Shown: positions 1-9,389 of the stretch, piece after piece | Layout of the letters: each line of letters opens with the position of its first letter | Numbering within the stretch: the first letter of the stretch is position 1 | NCBI RefSeq assembly: GCF_039538365.1 | Contig: NZ_BAABCA010000005.1 | Location: 248,001-312,000, forward strand | DNA length: 64,000 bases | Direction of reading: 5' to 3' | Source of the DNA: Postechiella marina | GTDB lineage: Bacteria > Bacteroidota > Bacteroidia > Flavobacteriales > Flavobacteriaceae | The notes under the pieces: model-generated | Database searches by the model: none | Seen by the model: only the letters and a program-made list of their open reading frames with translations | What the model was told of the DNA's origin: nothing | Program-made: the position numbers and the translations under genes

Positions 1-1630
1 CTGCTTTCATATCGTACAATGCCGGATCTAAATCTTGGTATGATGCATTAAGTGCCCATTCCATATGCTTTCCTCTAATTTTATCTGGACGTGTTTGAAT
101 AGAAAACATGTAGTCTTTAGTTCGAATAAAAGCTCTAGGCCCTGTTACAGCGTGTGCTTCTCCAACCACATAATCTCTTTTTGGTGCCTGTCTAGAAACT
201 TGTTTAGCCATATCGATACCATCTAAATAACTAAACTTCTCGTCTTTAATATTTGCACCAGCAGCAGCTAGAATGGTAGGTGCTACATCAACAAACTCTG
301 TAAACTCTCGTACAACCTTGCCTTCTGGAAATTTATTTTTATCTGAAGAAATAACAACAATAGGATTATGAGAATCAATATCCCAAGGTGTAAATTTAGA
401 AACAGCACCATGGTCGTTTAATTTCCAACCATGATCTCCATTGACATAAACGATTAAGTATGGCTTATTTTTCTTTTTATTATACGCTATAAAATCGTCT
501 ACCGATTTACCAACCAAAGCATCACCATAAGCACAAAACGCAAAATAGTCTTGAATCATTTTTTGTTTTTCTTCATCTGTAAAATGATCTGTATAACTAC
601 TTTTTACCTGTTTTAAGAATTGCTTAGGCATTGATTTTAATTCCTTTTCATTAAAATTAGGCACTTTGTATGTATACTTTTTAAATCGTTCTCTGTAAGA
701 TGCTGGTGGTAAAACCGGTGTATGGGGAAAATCGAAGCCTATATAGAAAAACTGTGGTTTTTCTTCGTTTATAGCATTAATTGTTTGAGAGCCGAATGAA
801 AATTTATCGTTTTCATTTTTTAAATAGGCTTCAAATATTTTAGAGTAAAACCCATCTCTTGTTTCTCCTGCTTTTCTTGAACTTACACCTGCTAGAATAC
901 CTGGAGAAAATGGTGTTTGCGGACCTTTCTTTTTATTATAATGTCTTAATAAATCGTATTTTTTATGAGCCTTTGCAGCTGTTCCTTTATATTTAGGATA
1001 TTCTTTTTCTAATCGTTCTGATATATATTCAAACTCACCATTTTGAGTTACAAAGTACTCCATACTCTTAAATGGTTTATCTAACTTTTTACCATCCATT
1101 TCATAAAACCAATCTTTACCCCATCCTGTAAAACCATCTTTTCTTAATTGTTTAAAATCGATATTATTTTGATAAATATTATAATTTTTTGATTTTCCAT
1201 TTTCAACAGTTTTTAATCGTACCCCTAACTTACCAATTCTTAAAGTTTGGTACCCTAAACTGGCCAATTGTTCTGGAAACGTTGGTTCACTATGTTCTGC
1301 TTTATTATGATGATACTCAAACTCGTAAACACCAGAACGAAATGGGTATCTTCCAGAATGCATAGATGCCCTAGAGGGTGCACATCCTGAGGCTTGACAA
1401 TAAGTATTTATAAATGTAGTTCCCATATTAGTTAAACGATCTATATTTGGAGACTCCACATAACCTAACGTACTCATTTCGTTTCCTGTTAGCATTTTAT
1501 TAAATGAACGAACAGCATCGTAACGGTGATCGTCTGTTACAATCCAAAGGATGTTTGGTTGCTCTTGGGCAAATGTATTTTTTACCAATCCTAATAAAAT
1601 TAGTAGTCCTATAAATATTTTATTTTTCAT
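1..1630 (-). CDS. S1-family sulfatase, C-terminus cut by window edge
   Basis: Formylglycine-dependent sulfatase that would remove sulfate esters from a polysaccharide after export. The frame is open to base 1 (543 codons seen), so the C-terminus lies outside the window. A signal peptide covers about residues 1-21 (ends FAQ). The metal-binding Asp pair is D33/D34, the formylglycine site is C83-A-P-S-R87, and a late DHGWKLNDHG loop resembles iduronate-2-sulfatase-like enzymes. The usual GKWHLG motif reads GKLGVR (K134), so its His is absent. It is a close paralogue of the neighbour at 1644-3506 along its whole visible length and begins 13 bases after that gene's stop, so it is the last visible gene of a sulfatase operon. 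The substrate cannot be read from the sequence. Confidence 0.93.
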   Translation of the reverse strand, partial: MKNKIFIGLLILLGLVKNTFAQEQPNILWIVTDDHRYDAVRSFNKMLTGNEMSTLGYVESPNIDRLTNMGTTFINTYCQASGCAPSRASMHSGRYPFRSGVYEFEYHHNKAEHSEPTFPEQLASLGYQTLRIGKLGVRLKTVENGKSKNYNIYQNNIDFKQLRKDGFTGWGKDWFYEMDGKKLDKPFKSMEYFVTQNGEFEYISERLEKEYPKYKGTAAKAHKKYDLLRHYNKKKGPQTPFSPGILAGVSSRKAGETRDGFYSKIFEAYLKNENDKFSFGSQTINAINEEKPQFFYIGFDFPHTPVLPPASYRERFKKYTYKVPNFNEKELKSMPKQFLKQVKSSYTDHFTDEEKQKMIQDYFAFCAYGDALVGKSVDDFIAYNKKKNKPYLIVYVNGDHGWKLNDHGAVSKFTPWDIDSHNPIVVISSDKNKFPEGKVVREFTEFVDVAPTILAAAGANIKDEKFSYLDGIDMAKQVSRQAPKRDYVVGEAHAVTGPRAFIRTKDYMFSIQTRPDKIRGKHMEWALNASYQDLDPALYDMKA

Positions 1631-1643
1631 TCTTTACAATGTT

Positions 1644-3506
1644 TTACAATTTCAACTTAAAATCATGAGCTCCTGAAGCAAAATTGCTACGGTGTACTTT
1701 TGTTCCTATTGCTTTAGTACTCTTGCCATAATTATCTCCTCCCCAATTTATTTCTGCTCTACCATCGCCAATAACTATATCTAAAAGTTTCTTTTTCATT
1801 TTTATAGCAACCTCTTTATACTCTGGATTTAAAGCAAGATTATTTATTTCATTCGGATCTAAAGTTGTGTTATACAATGCGGGGTCTAAGTCTATGTAAG
1901 AAGCACTCATAGCCCAATCCATGTTTACTCCTCTTTTAGAATTTGGACGCGTTTTAACCGAAAACATAAAGTCTTTTGTTCTAATATATGCTCTTGGTCC
2001 AATAGCGTGATGACTTTCCCCTATTACATAATCTCTTTTAGGAGCTTTACCAGAAACTACTTTAGCTAAATCTAAGCCATCTAAATAGCTGTATTTTTTT
2101 TGTTTTATATTAGCGCCAGCAGCATTTAAAATTGTTGGAGCAATATCTACAAACTCTGTAAAATCTTTAACTACTTTACCTGCAGGGAATTTATTTTTAT
2201 CTGAAGACACCACAATAATTGGGTTATGGCTATCTACATCCCAAGGTGTGTTTTTAGTAATAGCACCATGTTCGTTTAATTTCCAACCATGATCTCCGCA
2301 AACGTAAACAATCATCCAAGGTTGCTTCTTATTTTTACTATAGTTTATAAAAGCATCTACAGCATCCCCTATTAAGGCATCGCCGTAGGCACAAAACGCA
2401 TAATAATCTTGTACCATTTTTTGTTTTTCTTCATCTGTAAAGTCATCAGAATAACTTGAATTTACGCGCTTTTGAAAAGCTTTCGCCATTTTTTTAAATT
2501 CTTGATCTGTCAATTCTGGAATTTTATAAGCATGCTTCTGAAAACGATCACGATATTCTTTAGGAGGTAATACAGGCGTATGCGGAAAATCATATCCAAT
2601 ATGAGCAAATAACGGTTTTGATGAGTTAGCTCCATCAAAAGTTACACTACCAACTTTAAATTGTTTGTTTTCATTTTTAAGAAAGTTTACAAAAGCTGTT
2701 GTATAGTGTCCGTCTCGTGTTTTTCCATAAGGTTGTGGACTAACACCTGCCAAAACACCTTTATTAAAAACACTTTGTGGCATACCTTTTTTCTTGTTAT
2801 ACTTATAAAAGAGTTCATATTTATCATATGCTTCCTTAGCCATACCTGCTAATTGAGGATTGGCTTTTTCTAATTTTTCAGATTTGTAATATATTGTACC
2901 ATCTGCATCTTTAAAGTAGGTTACATTTTTTAATGGTTGTTTTAATTTAACTCCGTTTACTTCATTTACTACAGATTGCTTTCCCCATTCTGGTAAGCCT
3001 TCATTCTCAATAATTTTAGAATCAATGTCTACTTGATAAACAGGGAATTTAACAGCATTGTTATTTTTTAATGTTCTTATTCGTAAACCTAGTTTACCCA
3101 CATGCATAGTTTGGTAACCCAAATCCACCATTTCTTCTGGCAGTAAGGGGTAAGAATTTGTAGTGTTATTATTAAAATATTCGAACTGATAAATTCCAGA
3201 ACGAAACGGATATCGCCCAGTGTGCATTGATGCTCTTGAAGGTGCACAACCTTGTGCTTGGCAATAGGTATTTATAAAGGTAGTACCCATATCTGCCAAT
3301 CGATCTACTTGTGGAGACTCTACATAACCTAGGGCACTCATTTCTCTATTATGAAGTATTTTATTAAAAGATCTAATAGCATCATAACGTTGATCGTCTG
3401 TTAAAATCCAAAGTACATTAGGTTGCTGTGCTTGCGCATATCCTTTATACTTGTTAAAGCCTATAGCTAACAGTAGAAATAGAATTATTTTTGAATTTGT
3501 TTTCAT
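1644..3506 (-). CDS. S1-family sulfatase, iduronate-2-sulfatase-like loop
   Basis: Exported sulfatase of 620 residues. A signal peptide (MKTNSKIILFLLLAIG start) precedes metal ligands D37/D38, the formylglycine motif C87-A-P-S-R91, a FPHTPVLPP segment with H309, and D405-H406-G in the loop DHGWKLNEHG. The GKWHLG motif of typical arylsulfatases reads GKLGLR (K138), without the His. It is paralogous to the truncated gene at 1-1630 and probably arose by tandem duplication with divergence of specificity. It sits third in a minus-strand run of four sulfatases with gaps of 7, 17 and 13 bases, so they are likely one transcript. Family assignment is secure; the substrate is unknown, and a sulfated algal polysaccharide is an inference from the cluster. 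Confidence 0.95.
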   Translation of the reverse strand: MKTNSKIILFLLLAIGFNKYKGYAQAQQPNVLWILTDDQRYDAIRSFNKILHNREMSALGYVESPQVDRLADMGTTFINTYCQAQGCAPSRASMHTGRYPFRSGIYQFEYFNNNTTNSYPLLPEEMVDLGYQTMHVGKLGLRIRTLKNNNAVKFPVYQVDIDSKIIENEGLPEWGKQSVVNEVNGVKLKQPLKNVTYFKDADGTIYYKSEKLEKANPQLAGMAKEAYDKYELFYKYNKKKGMPQSVFNKGVLAGVSPQPYGKTRDGHYTTAFVNFLKNENKQFKVGSVTFDGANSSKPLFAHIGYDFPHTPVLPPKEYRDRFQKHAYKIPELTDQEFKKMAKAFQKRVNSSYSDDFTDEEKQKMVQDYYAFCAYGDALIGDAVDAFINYSKNKKQPWMIVYVCGDHGWKLNEHGAITKNTPWDVDSHNPIIVVSSDKNKFPAGKVVKDFTEFVDIAPTILNAAGANIKQKKYSYLDGLDLAKVVSGKAPKRDYVIGESHHAIGPRAYIRTKDFMFSVKTRPNSKRGVNMDWAMSASYIDLDPALYNTTLDPNEINNLALNPEYKEVAIKMKKKLLDIVIGDGRAEINWGGDNYGKSTKAIGTKVHRSNFASGAHDFKLKL

Positions 3507-3523
3507 AAACTATATTTAAAAAA

Positions 3524-5134
3524 CTATTTATTTTTTACTAATGAATCTACTTTGCCATATCCTCCTTTTGGGGCATCATGAGCTGTAGCATGTAGATCGA
3601 ATCTTGGAACAACTTTATTTAAAACATCGCGTTCGTTCCTGTGAGCTTCAGACACTTTACTCCAATCTTTAATTTTTGGAAAACTTATTAAGTCTTTAGG
3701 GTACTTACTAACATCGTACCATACGTTATTTCCATCTTTCATTACCAAATCGCCTCTAATTATGGTTGTTTCTTTATGGTAACCATAAATCCATTCTCTA
3801 TGCTTAGGTTTGTCTGTTGTTAAAAAAGGTATTAAACTCTCGCCATTAATTTCATAAGAGTCTGGAATTTTAACACCTCCCAAATCTGCAATTGTTGGAA
3901 TTAAGTCGGACATATTAGCTAAGGCGTCCTGAGCACCTTTTTTTGTTAAATTCATTCCCGGTGCATATATAATTAATGGCACATGCGTTCCTTTTTGAGA
4001 AATTGGGCTTGATTTTCCATAACCACTAGTACCATTATCTGCACAAAAAATGAAGATGGTATTATTTTCTATACCCAACGCTTTAAATTTATTCATGTAT
4101 TGCCATACCTGATAATCTAGATAATTAACATGCGAATGAATTCCATTTTCTGTAATTGTTCCATAATCATTATAAACACCATTATCTCCTGTTACCTTTG
4201 GTGTTGTACGTGTATATTTTTTACCATCCCAACTAATTTTTGGTGTCCCAGGCCATTTACCTTTAGTGTTTGGATTTAAAAAATCCCAAGCATCATGCCC
4301 TAAGTGGCTTGTGTGATATACAAAAAAAGGTTCGTTTGCTTTTGCCTTACGTTCTATAAAATCGAATGTGAATTCGAGCTCTACATCTGGGCCAAAAGTA
4401 TGAAGTCCAAACCTGTTTTTAGACGCCTCATCATTAGGCCACCAAACATATTTTTCTTTAGCCTTAGGATGATTCATTAATTGCACGTGTGGTTGCCAAT
4501 ACCAACCAGACTGTACATAACTTTTTTTATGAATAGGTTTATTGGTATCTGCATTGTAAATTAATTTTTTACCGTTTTCTTTTCTAGTTTCTAACCTAAA
4601 ATCTGTGGTATGAATTGCTTTGTTATAAGAACCTTCTCCAGGAGTAAAACAACCTTCGTCAAAAGGAAACCCTTCAATATTCATTTGGGTTTTCCCTGCC
4701 CAAAACGTTGCGTACCCACCAGCTTTTGCTACATGAGCAATAGAATGGGGAGAACTTTCATATAAATCCCAAGTCCCTTTGCCATTAGGAGCTTTTCCTT
4801 TGTCTTTATTATGCCACCATTTATGCAAATGTGCATAACGTCCAGTCATCATCATGGCACGACTAGGCCCACAAACTGTAGATGCCCAAGCTGTTTTTAT
4901 ATAACACCCTTCTTCGGCAAGTTTATCTAATACGGGCGTTTTTGCCTTGTATTGAATATCTTGAGTTGTTCCTCCTTCTGGCGGACTCCAAACTGTTGCT
5001 CCATAAATTGGCAACTCTCTTGCACTTATATCATCTGCAAAAAGTAAAACAATATTGGGTTTCTTATTTTGTGCTTTTATAACTATTGAAAATAACACAG
5101 TTACAACAACTAAGGTTCTTCCTAAAATTCTCAT
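3524..5134 (-). CDS. S1-family sulfatase
   Basis: Exported sulfatase of 536 residues, not a close paralogue of its neighbours. A short signal peptide (about residues 1-21) is followed by D34/D35, the formylglycine motif C88-G-P-S-R92, GKTQMN in place of GKWHLG (K148), and the metal-binding D366-N367-G. Residues 100-115 carry a HLHKWWHNK segment typical of a separate sulfatase subgroup, so it likely acts on a different sulfate position or sugar than the two genes after it. It is second in the four-sulfatase operon. Like the others it needs a Cys-to-formylglycine maturase, which is not encoded in the window. Confidence 0.95.
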   Translation of the reverse strand: MRILGRTLVVVTVLFSIVIKAQNKKPNIVLLFADDISARELPIYGATVWSPPEGGTTQDIQYKAKTPVLDKLAEEGCYIKTAWASTVCGPSRAMMMTGRYAHLHKWWHNKDKGKAPNGKGTWDLYESSPHSIAHVAKAGGYATFWAGKTQMNIEGFPFDEGCFTPGEGSYNKAIHTTDFRLETRKENGKKLIYNADTNKPIHKKSYVQSGWYWQPHVQLMNHPKAKEKYVWWPNDEASKNRFGLHTFGPDVELEFTFDFIERKAKANEPFFVYHTSHLGHDAWDFLNPNTKGKWPGTPKISWDGKKYTRTTPKVTGDNGVYNDYGTITENGIHSHVNYLDYQVWQYMNKFKALGIENNTIFIFCADNGTSGYGKSSPISQKGTHVPLIIYAPGMNLTKKGAQDALANMSDLIPTIADLGGVKIPDSYEINGESLIPFLTTDKPKHREWIYGYHKETTIIRGDLVMKDGNNVWYDVSKYPKDLISFPKIKDWSKVSEAHRNERDVLNKVVPRFDLHATAHDAPKGGYGKVDSLVKNK

Positions 5135-5141
5135 ATGTCTC

Positions 5142-6668
5142 TTAATATTTTTTCTTGATATTTGAATAATCTTTCCCTCTTATTTCCTCAAACTCGGCTA
5201 AAAGTTTTTTAAGCATTTTTGGGTTTGACTTTGCCAAATTATGCTCTTCAGAAACATCCTTTTTTAAATTATAAAGTTGGTATTCTTGACTTATTCCAGT
5301 TTCTAAACTTGTATTTTTGCTTACAGCGATACCTTTATAAGGAGGAATCATTACCCAATCTCCTGTTCTATAGCTTGTTTTAGAACCAGCTTCTAACACT
5401 AAACTTTTTCTTCCCTTTTTACTTTTACCTAGTAATGTTGACAAAATATCTTCGCTATCATTTACATCTGCATCTACGCCTGTTAAACTTGCTAAAGATG
5501 CTAAAAGATCTATTTGACAAACCAAAGCGTTAGATACTTGTGGTTTTACCGTTCCTTTCCAATACACCATAAAAGGAACACGGGTACCAGCATCAAATAA
5601 ACTATACTTACCACCTCTTAATTTCCCAGCTGGTGTGTGCTTACCTAATTTTTCGATAGCATTATCATAATAACCATCTTGTAAAACAGGACCGTTGTCG
5701 CTAGAAAATATAATAAGTGTATTTTCTAAAAGTCCTTCGTCTTTTAAAGTTTTCATGAATTGACCAATTACCCAATCGGCCTCTAAAATAACATCGCCTC
5801 TTGGTCCCATTCCAGACTTTCCTACAAAACGTGGATGCGGTGTTCTTGGAACGTGCGGTTGTTGTAAAGCATAGTATAAAAAGAAAGGTTCCTTTTTATG
5901 ATTTTTTACATATTCTTGGGCTTTTACAAGAAAATGATCTGCCATATCTACATCGCTCCATTTTGCTGCTTCTCCACCCTTCATATAACCAATTCTAGGA
6001 ATTCCATTTACAATACTATTGTTATGCCCATGGTGCCATTTCATTGTTGTTAACTCTGGATTGTCTTTACCAGTTGGTTCTCCTTCAAAATTTTTCTTAT
6101 AGCTTACAAAAATTGGATCTTTAGGATCTAGACCATCTACACGCCCATTTTTTATGTATACTGTTGGTGTTCTATCTTGCGTAGCTGCCAGAATGTATGC
6201 TTCATCAAAACCTACTTCGTTTGGCCCTGGGGTAATATGTGCGTTCCAATCAACATTTCCTGCTCCTAATCCTAAATGCCATTTACCAACAATAGCTGTT
6301 TGATAACCTGCACGCTTAAACATTTTTGGTAAGGTTTCCTGTTTTGTTGTAATAATTAAAGGCGCAGAACCTGGAAGGATTTTTGCTTTTTTATTTCTCC
6401 AAGGATAAACTCCCGTTAACAAACCAAATCTACTTGGTGTACAAGTGGCAGATGTGGCATAACCATTAGTAAATTTAATTCCTTTATTTGCTAATACATC
6501 CATGTTTGGGGTATTTAACTCGGTAGCACCATATGCGCTTAAATCTCCATAACCTAAATCGTCTAAATAAATAACGACTACATTAGGTTTGTTTGATTGC
6601 CCATTTACATAGTTTGTAAATAATAACACAGAAAAAAGTAATACTAATATCGATTTTTTTAAAACCAT
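5142..6668 (-). CDS. Arylsulfatase, S1 family, first gene of sulfatase operon
   Basis: Classical arylsulfatase A-like enzyme of 508 residues. Signal peptide about 1-23 (ends VNG-Q), metal ligands D36/D37, formylglycine motif C76-T-P-S-R80, full GKWHLG (K129, H131), QQPHVPR with H272, and D324-N325-G. All residues expected for catalysis are present, unlike its operon partners that lack the GKWHLG His. It is the promoter-proximal gene of the minus-strand sulfatase operon and is divergent from the beta-helix gene across about 500 bases. No exact TAnnTTTG element was found directly upstream, so the promoter is unassigned. The most likely role is desulfation of a marine polysaccharide in the periplasm. 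Confidence 0.96.
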   Translation of the reverse strand: MVLKKSILVLLFSVLLFTNYVNGQSNKPNVVVIYLDDLGYGDLSAYGATELNTPNMDVLANKGIKFTNGYATSATCTPSRFGLLTGVYPWRNKKAKILPGSAPLIITTKQETLPKMFKRAGYQTAIVGKWHLGLGAGNVDWNAHITPGPNEVGFDEAYILAATQDRTPTVYIKNGRVDGLDPKDPIFVSYKKNFEGEPTGKDNPELTTMKWHHGHNNSIVNGIPRIGYMKGGEAAKWSDVDMADHFLVKAQEYVKNHKKEPFFLYYALQQPHVPRTPHPRFVGKSGMGPRGDVILEADWVIGQFMKTLKDEGLLENTLIIFSSDNGPVLQDGYYDNAIEKLGKHTPAGKLRGGKYSLFDAGTRVPFMVYWKGTVKPQVSNALVCQIDLLASLASLTGVDADVNDSEDILSTLLGKSKKGRKSLVLEAGSKTSYRTGDWVMIPPYKGIAVSKNTSLETGISQEYQLYNLKKDVSEEHNLAKSNPKMLKKLLAEFEEIRGKDYSNIKKKY

Positions 6669-7143
6669 TTTTTAAATTTTTATACTTGAATTTTTACCTT
6701 ATTAAAAAACATTTTTTTAATATAAAATCTATTTTAACAACACTTAAGTTTATTATACATGCTTCCATATTAATGCATACAGACGCTAAAAAAGATTTAG
6801 TTATGCTATTTTACCCCAAATTCTTATTTATTATAATACGATATGTTCATTATACAGCAAGGGATGTTCTTTTTAAGCTTTGTATAGTATATACACATAA
6901 TATACACACTTTACCTAAGCCTTACAAAAAACAACACAAACATCTACAAATCAATAAGTTATTGCTTATGAAATTATCGTGATTTAGAAAATACTCTTTA
7001 GCATCAAATTAACTACCCCTGTTTTCATATATAAAATAGGTTTTAAATATGAAGACATAAACTTAACTGCTTTTAATTATACTTTTTAACCATTTGTAAT
7101 AGTAAATAACACTCTTAATCAATAAATAAATATATAACTTGGT
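6669..7143. other. Divergent intergenic region, no gene seen
   Basis: About 475 very AT-rich bases between the sulfatase operon and the beta-helix gene. A 98-codon frame at 6686-6982 (+) is rejected: it starts 18 bases from the sulfatase start codon, has low-complexity basic/hydrophobic composition and resembles no family. The space probably holds the regulatory sites of both divergent units. I found no exact TAnnTTTG element for the sulfatase operon and no clear large dyad. Confidence 0.5.
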
Positions 7144-7151
7144 TAATTTTG
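7144..7151 (+). promoter_or_regulatory. Promoter -7 element TAnnTTTG of beta-helix gene
   Basis: TAATTTTG is an exact match to the Bacteroidota -7 consensus, 24 bases before the ATG at 7175. It lies inside the upstream extension that would start with TTG at 7139, which argues that the true start is the ATG. No good -33 TTG was found. Confidence 0.5.
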
Positions 7152-7174
7152 AAATCAAACAAAATGACTTAAAA

Positions 7175-9328
7175 ATGCAAAAAACTACGCTTTTATTCTT
7201 CATAATTATATACCCATTACAATTGATATTTGGGCAAAATATTTATGTGGCAACCAACGGAAATGATAGTAATGATGGATCGATAAACAATCCATATAAA
7301 ACTTTTAGCAAAGCTGTATCTGTTATGTCTGCAGGCGATGTGTGCATTATAAGAGCAGGTGTTTATAATGAGCCTTTAATTATAAATAAAAACGGAACTG
7401 TAAACAATTATCTTACATTTAAATCTGCCGAAGGTGAAACTGTAGAAATAAAAGCTACAAATACCGTTAATGGTTGGCAACAACATAGTGGAAACATTTA
7501 CAAGGCCAATGTTAATATGTCTATAGATAGTAGGTTTAGAGCCATATACCATAATAAGGAATATATGGATTTAGCAAGGTGGCCAAACAATACAGATAAT
7601 AACCGTTGGACTATAGACTGTGTACCTGTAACTGGAGGTGACGGATCTCAATTTTTAGCAAACAACATACCCAATATAGACTGGACAGGTGGTTTAGTTT
7701 ATTACTTAGGTGCACATTCTGGCGCTAGCTGGACCCGAACTATTACAAGTAGTACAACATCTACAATAAACCATACAGGTGTCGATATAAACAAATGGCC
7801 TTTTACACCTCATAACCCTACTGTATGGCGAAACAACCCTAATAACAATAGAGGACAATTGTATTTATTTAATAAATTAGAAGCTCTTGATTATGCCAGA
7901 GAATGGTATTACGATAGCACAACAAATACCCTTTATTTTCAAACTGAAAATGGAGCTATGCCCGCCAATAATACGGTAGAATATGCTGTAAATAAGTTTG
8001 CTGTAGAATTAAAAGGTGATTATATTAAAATTGAAGGTATCTCCATTTTTGGAGGAAGTATAGAAATTTATAATGGCGCAGATAATAATATTATTTTAAA
8101 CTGTAAAATTACACATGGCAGCGAAGGTCATGACAGTTTAACCAATACAGGAGCTAATGTTGGCGAAGCATCTATTCGCGTTCTAGGAGAAAATACTTTA
8201 GTAAAAGGCTGTACCATTAACCATAGCTCTGTAAATGGTATTAGCATAGAAAAATGGGCAGGTGCACACAACACTGTAATAGAAGAGAATTATATTAGTA
8301 ATATAGACTATGTAGGCATACACGCAACACCTATTAGATCGAGCGCTACCAATGTTAAAATATTAAAAAATACAATTGTAAACGCTGGTAGAGACGGTAT
8401 GTATGTTAATGGCGAGAATTGTGAAATAGCTTATAACGACGTATCTCATGCCGAGCTAATAAATAGTGATTCTGGTGTGTTTTACACCGTTGGAAATAGC
8501 AATTTAAAAAATACAGAAATACATCACAATTGGTTTCACGACTCCACCGCTCCAAGCTATTCGCACGAAGTGGGCAAACCAGGAAAAGCTGCGGGTATTT
8601 ACTTAGATAACAATAGTAAAGGTTATACCGTGCACCATAATGTTGTGTGGAATGTATCATGGACTGGATACCAAGTAAACTGGAACAACACTTATTTAGA
8701 CTTTTTTCACAACACCCTTTGGAACCCACAAAACGCTACTGGCACATGGATAAACGGGTATACACAAGAAAACAACAAGGTTTACAATAACTTTGCAAGT
8801 ACAGGCGATTGGTTTAGCGAAGCAAATTCTAATGCTTTTGATATTCAAAGCAATTTAATAACTACGACATCTCCTTTTGAAGATGTAAATACTCAAAATT
8901 TTATGCCAAAATCTGGCAGCTCTGTAGTAGATCAAGCCATGGGTATTTCTGGTTTTACAAAACCTTACAAAGGTACTGCTCCAGACATTGGAGCTTACGA
9001 ATTTGGAGGCACCGCATGGACTGCAGGTGTTAATGCCATCGAAGATACTGGAGAACCTTTAAGTACTAATGATTTTTTAACTCACACAGACCTTAAACTA
9101 TTCCCAAACCCTACACAAGATAATTTAACTGTTAAATTTTCTATGCACACTAACCAAATCACTTTAAACATATATTCTATTTTAGGACGATTAGTAAAAA
9201 CAGTTAAACTTGATAAAACTACTAATAAAGAAGTAAGTATAGATGTTAAAAACTTATCTCGTGGCACCTATTTACTTAAAATTTTAACAGATAACACAAT
9301 ACAAACACGTAAGTTTATAAAAAACTAA
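7175..9328 (+). CDS. Secreted right-handed beta-helix protein with T9SS sorting domain
   Basis: Protein of 717 residues from the ATG at 7175; a longer frame from a TTG at 7139 is less likely because a promoter element lies inside it and the signal peptide (MQKTTLLFFIIIYP...FGQ) starts at the ATG. The N-terminal block opens with IYVATNGNDSNDG, typical of polysaccharide-active parallel beta-helix proteins, and the middle has many Asn-rich short repeats (NNIILNC, NTVIEENYI, NVKILKNTI, NCEIAYNDV) that are beta-helix rungs. The last 80 or so residues (LKLFPNPTQDNLTV ... TRKFIKN) form a type A T9SS C-terminal signal, so it is exported across the outer membrane. The fold suggests a polysaccharide lyase or glycoside hydrolase working with the sulfatases; the exact CAZy family is not recognised. 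Confidence 0.85.
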   Translation: MQKTTLLFFIIIYPLQLIFGQNIYVATNGNDSNDGSINNPYKTFSKAVSVMSAGDVCIIRAGVYNEPLIINKNGTVNNYLTFKSAEGETVEIKATNTVNGWQQHSGNIYKANVNMSIDSRFRAIYHNKEYMDLARWPNNTDNNRWTIDCVPVTGGDGSQFLANNIPNIDWTGGLVYYLGAHSGASWTRTITSSTTSTINHTGVDINKWPFTPHNPTVWRNNPNNNRGQLYLFNKLEALDYAREWYYDSTTNTLYFQTENGAMPANNTVEYAVNKFAVELKGDYIKIEGISIFGGSIEIYNGADNNIILNCKITHGSEGHDSLTNTGANVGEASIRVLGENTLVKGCTINHSSVNGISIEKWAGAHNTVIEENYISNIDYVGIHATPIRSSATNVKILKNTIVNAGRDGMYVNGENCEIAYNDVSHAELINSDSGVFYTVGNSNLKNTEIHHNWFHDSTAPSYSHEVGKPGKAAGIYLDNNSKGYTVHHNVVWNVSWTGYQVNWNNTYLDFFHNTLWNPQNATGTWINGYTQENNKVYNNFASTGDWFSEANSNAFDIQSNLITTTSPFEDVNTQNFMPKSGSSVVDQAMGISGFTKPYKGTAPDIGAYEFGGTAWTAGVNAIEDTGEPLSTNDFLTHTDLKLFPNPTQDNLTVKFSMHTNQITLNIYSILGRLVKTVKLDKTTNKEVSIDVKNLSRGTYLLKILTDNTIQTRKFIKN

Positions 9329-9351
9329 AGCTTAACAATACACAATAAAAT

Positions 9352-9389
9352 AAAAGCGTTGTAAAAAATCTTTTTTAAACAACGCTTTT
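9352..9389. terminator. Bidirectional rho-independent terminator
   Basis: AAAAGCGTTGT and ACAACGCTTTT form an 11-bp perfect stem around a 16-base AT-rich loop. It sits between convergent stop codons of the beta-helix gene and the lactonase gene, directly abutting the latter, and can serve both strands. Confidence 0.85.

Noticed and set aside
6686..6982. 98-codon plus-strand frame between the divergent sulfatase and beta-helix genes
   Set aside because: Low-complexity, family-less, begins 18 bases from another gene's start and covers the region where both promoters must lie.
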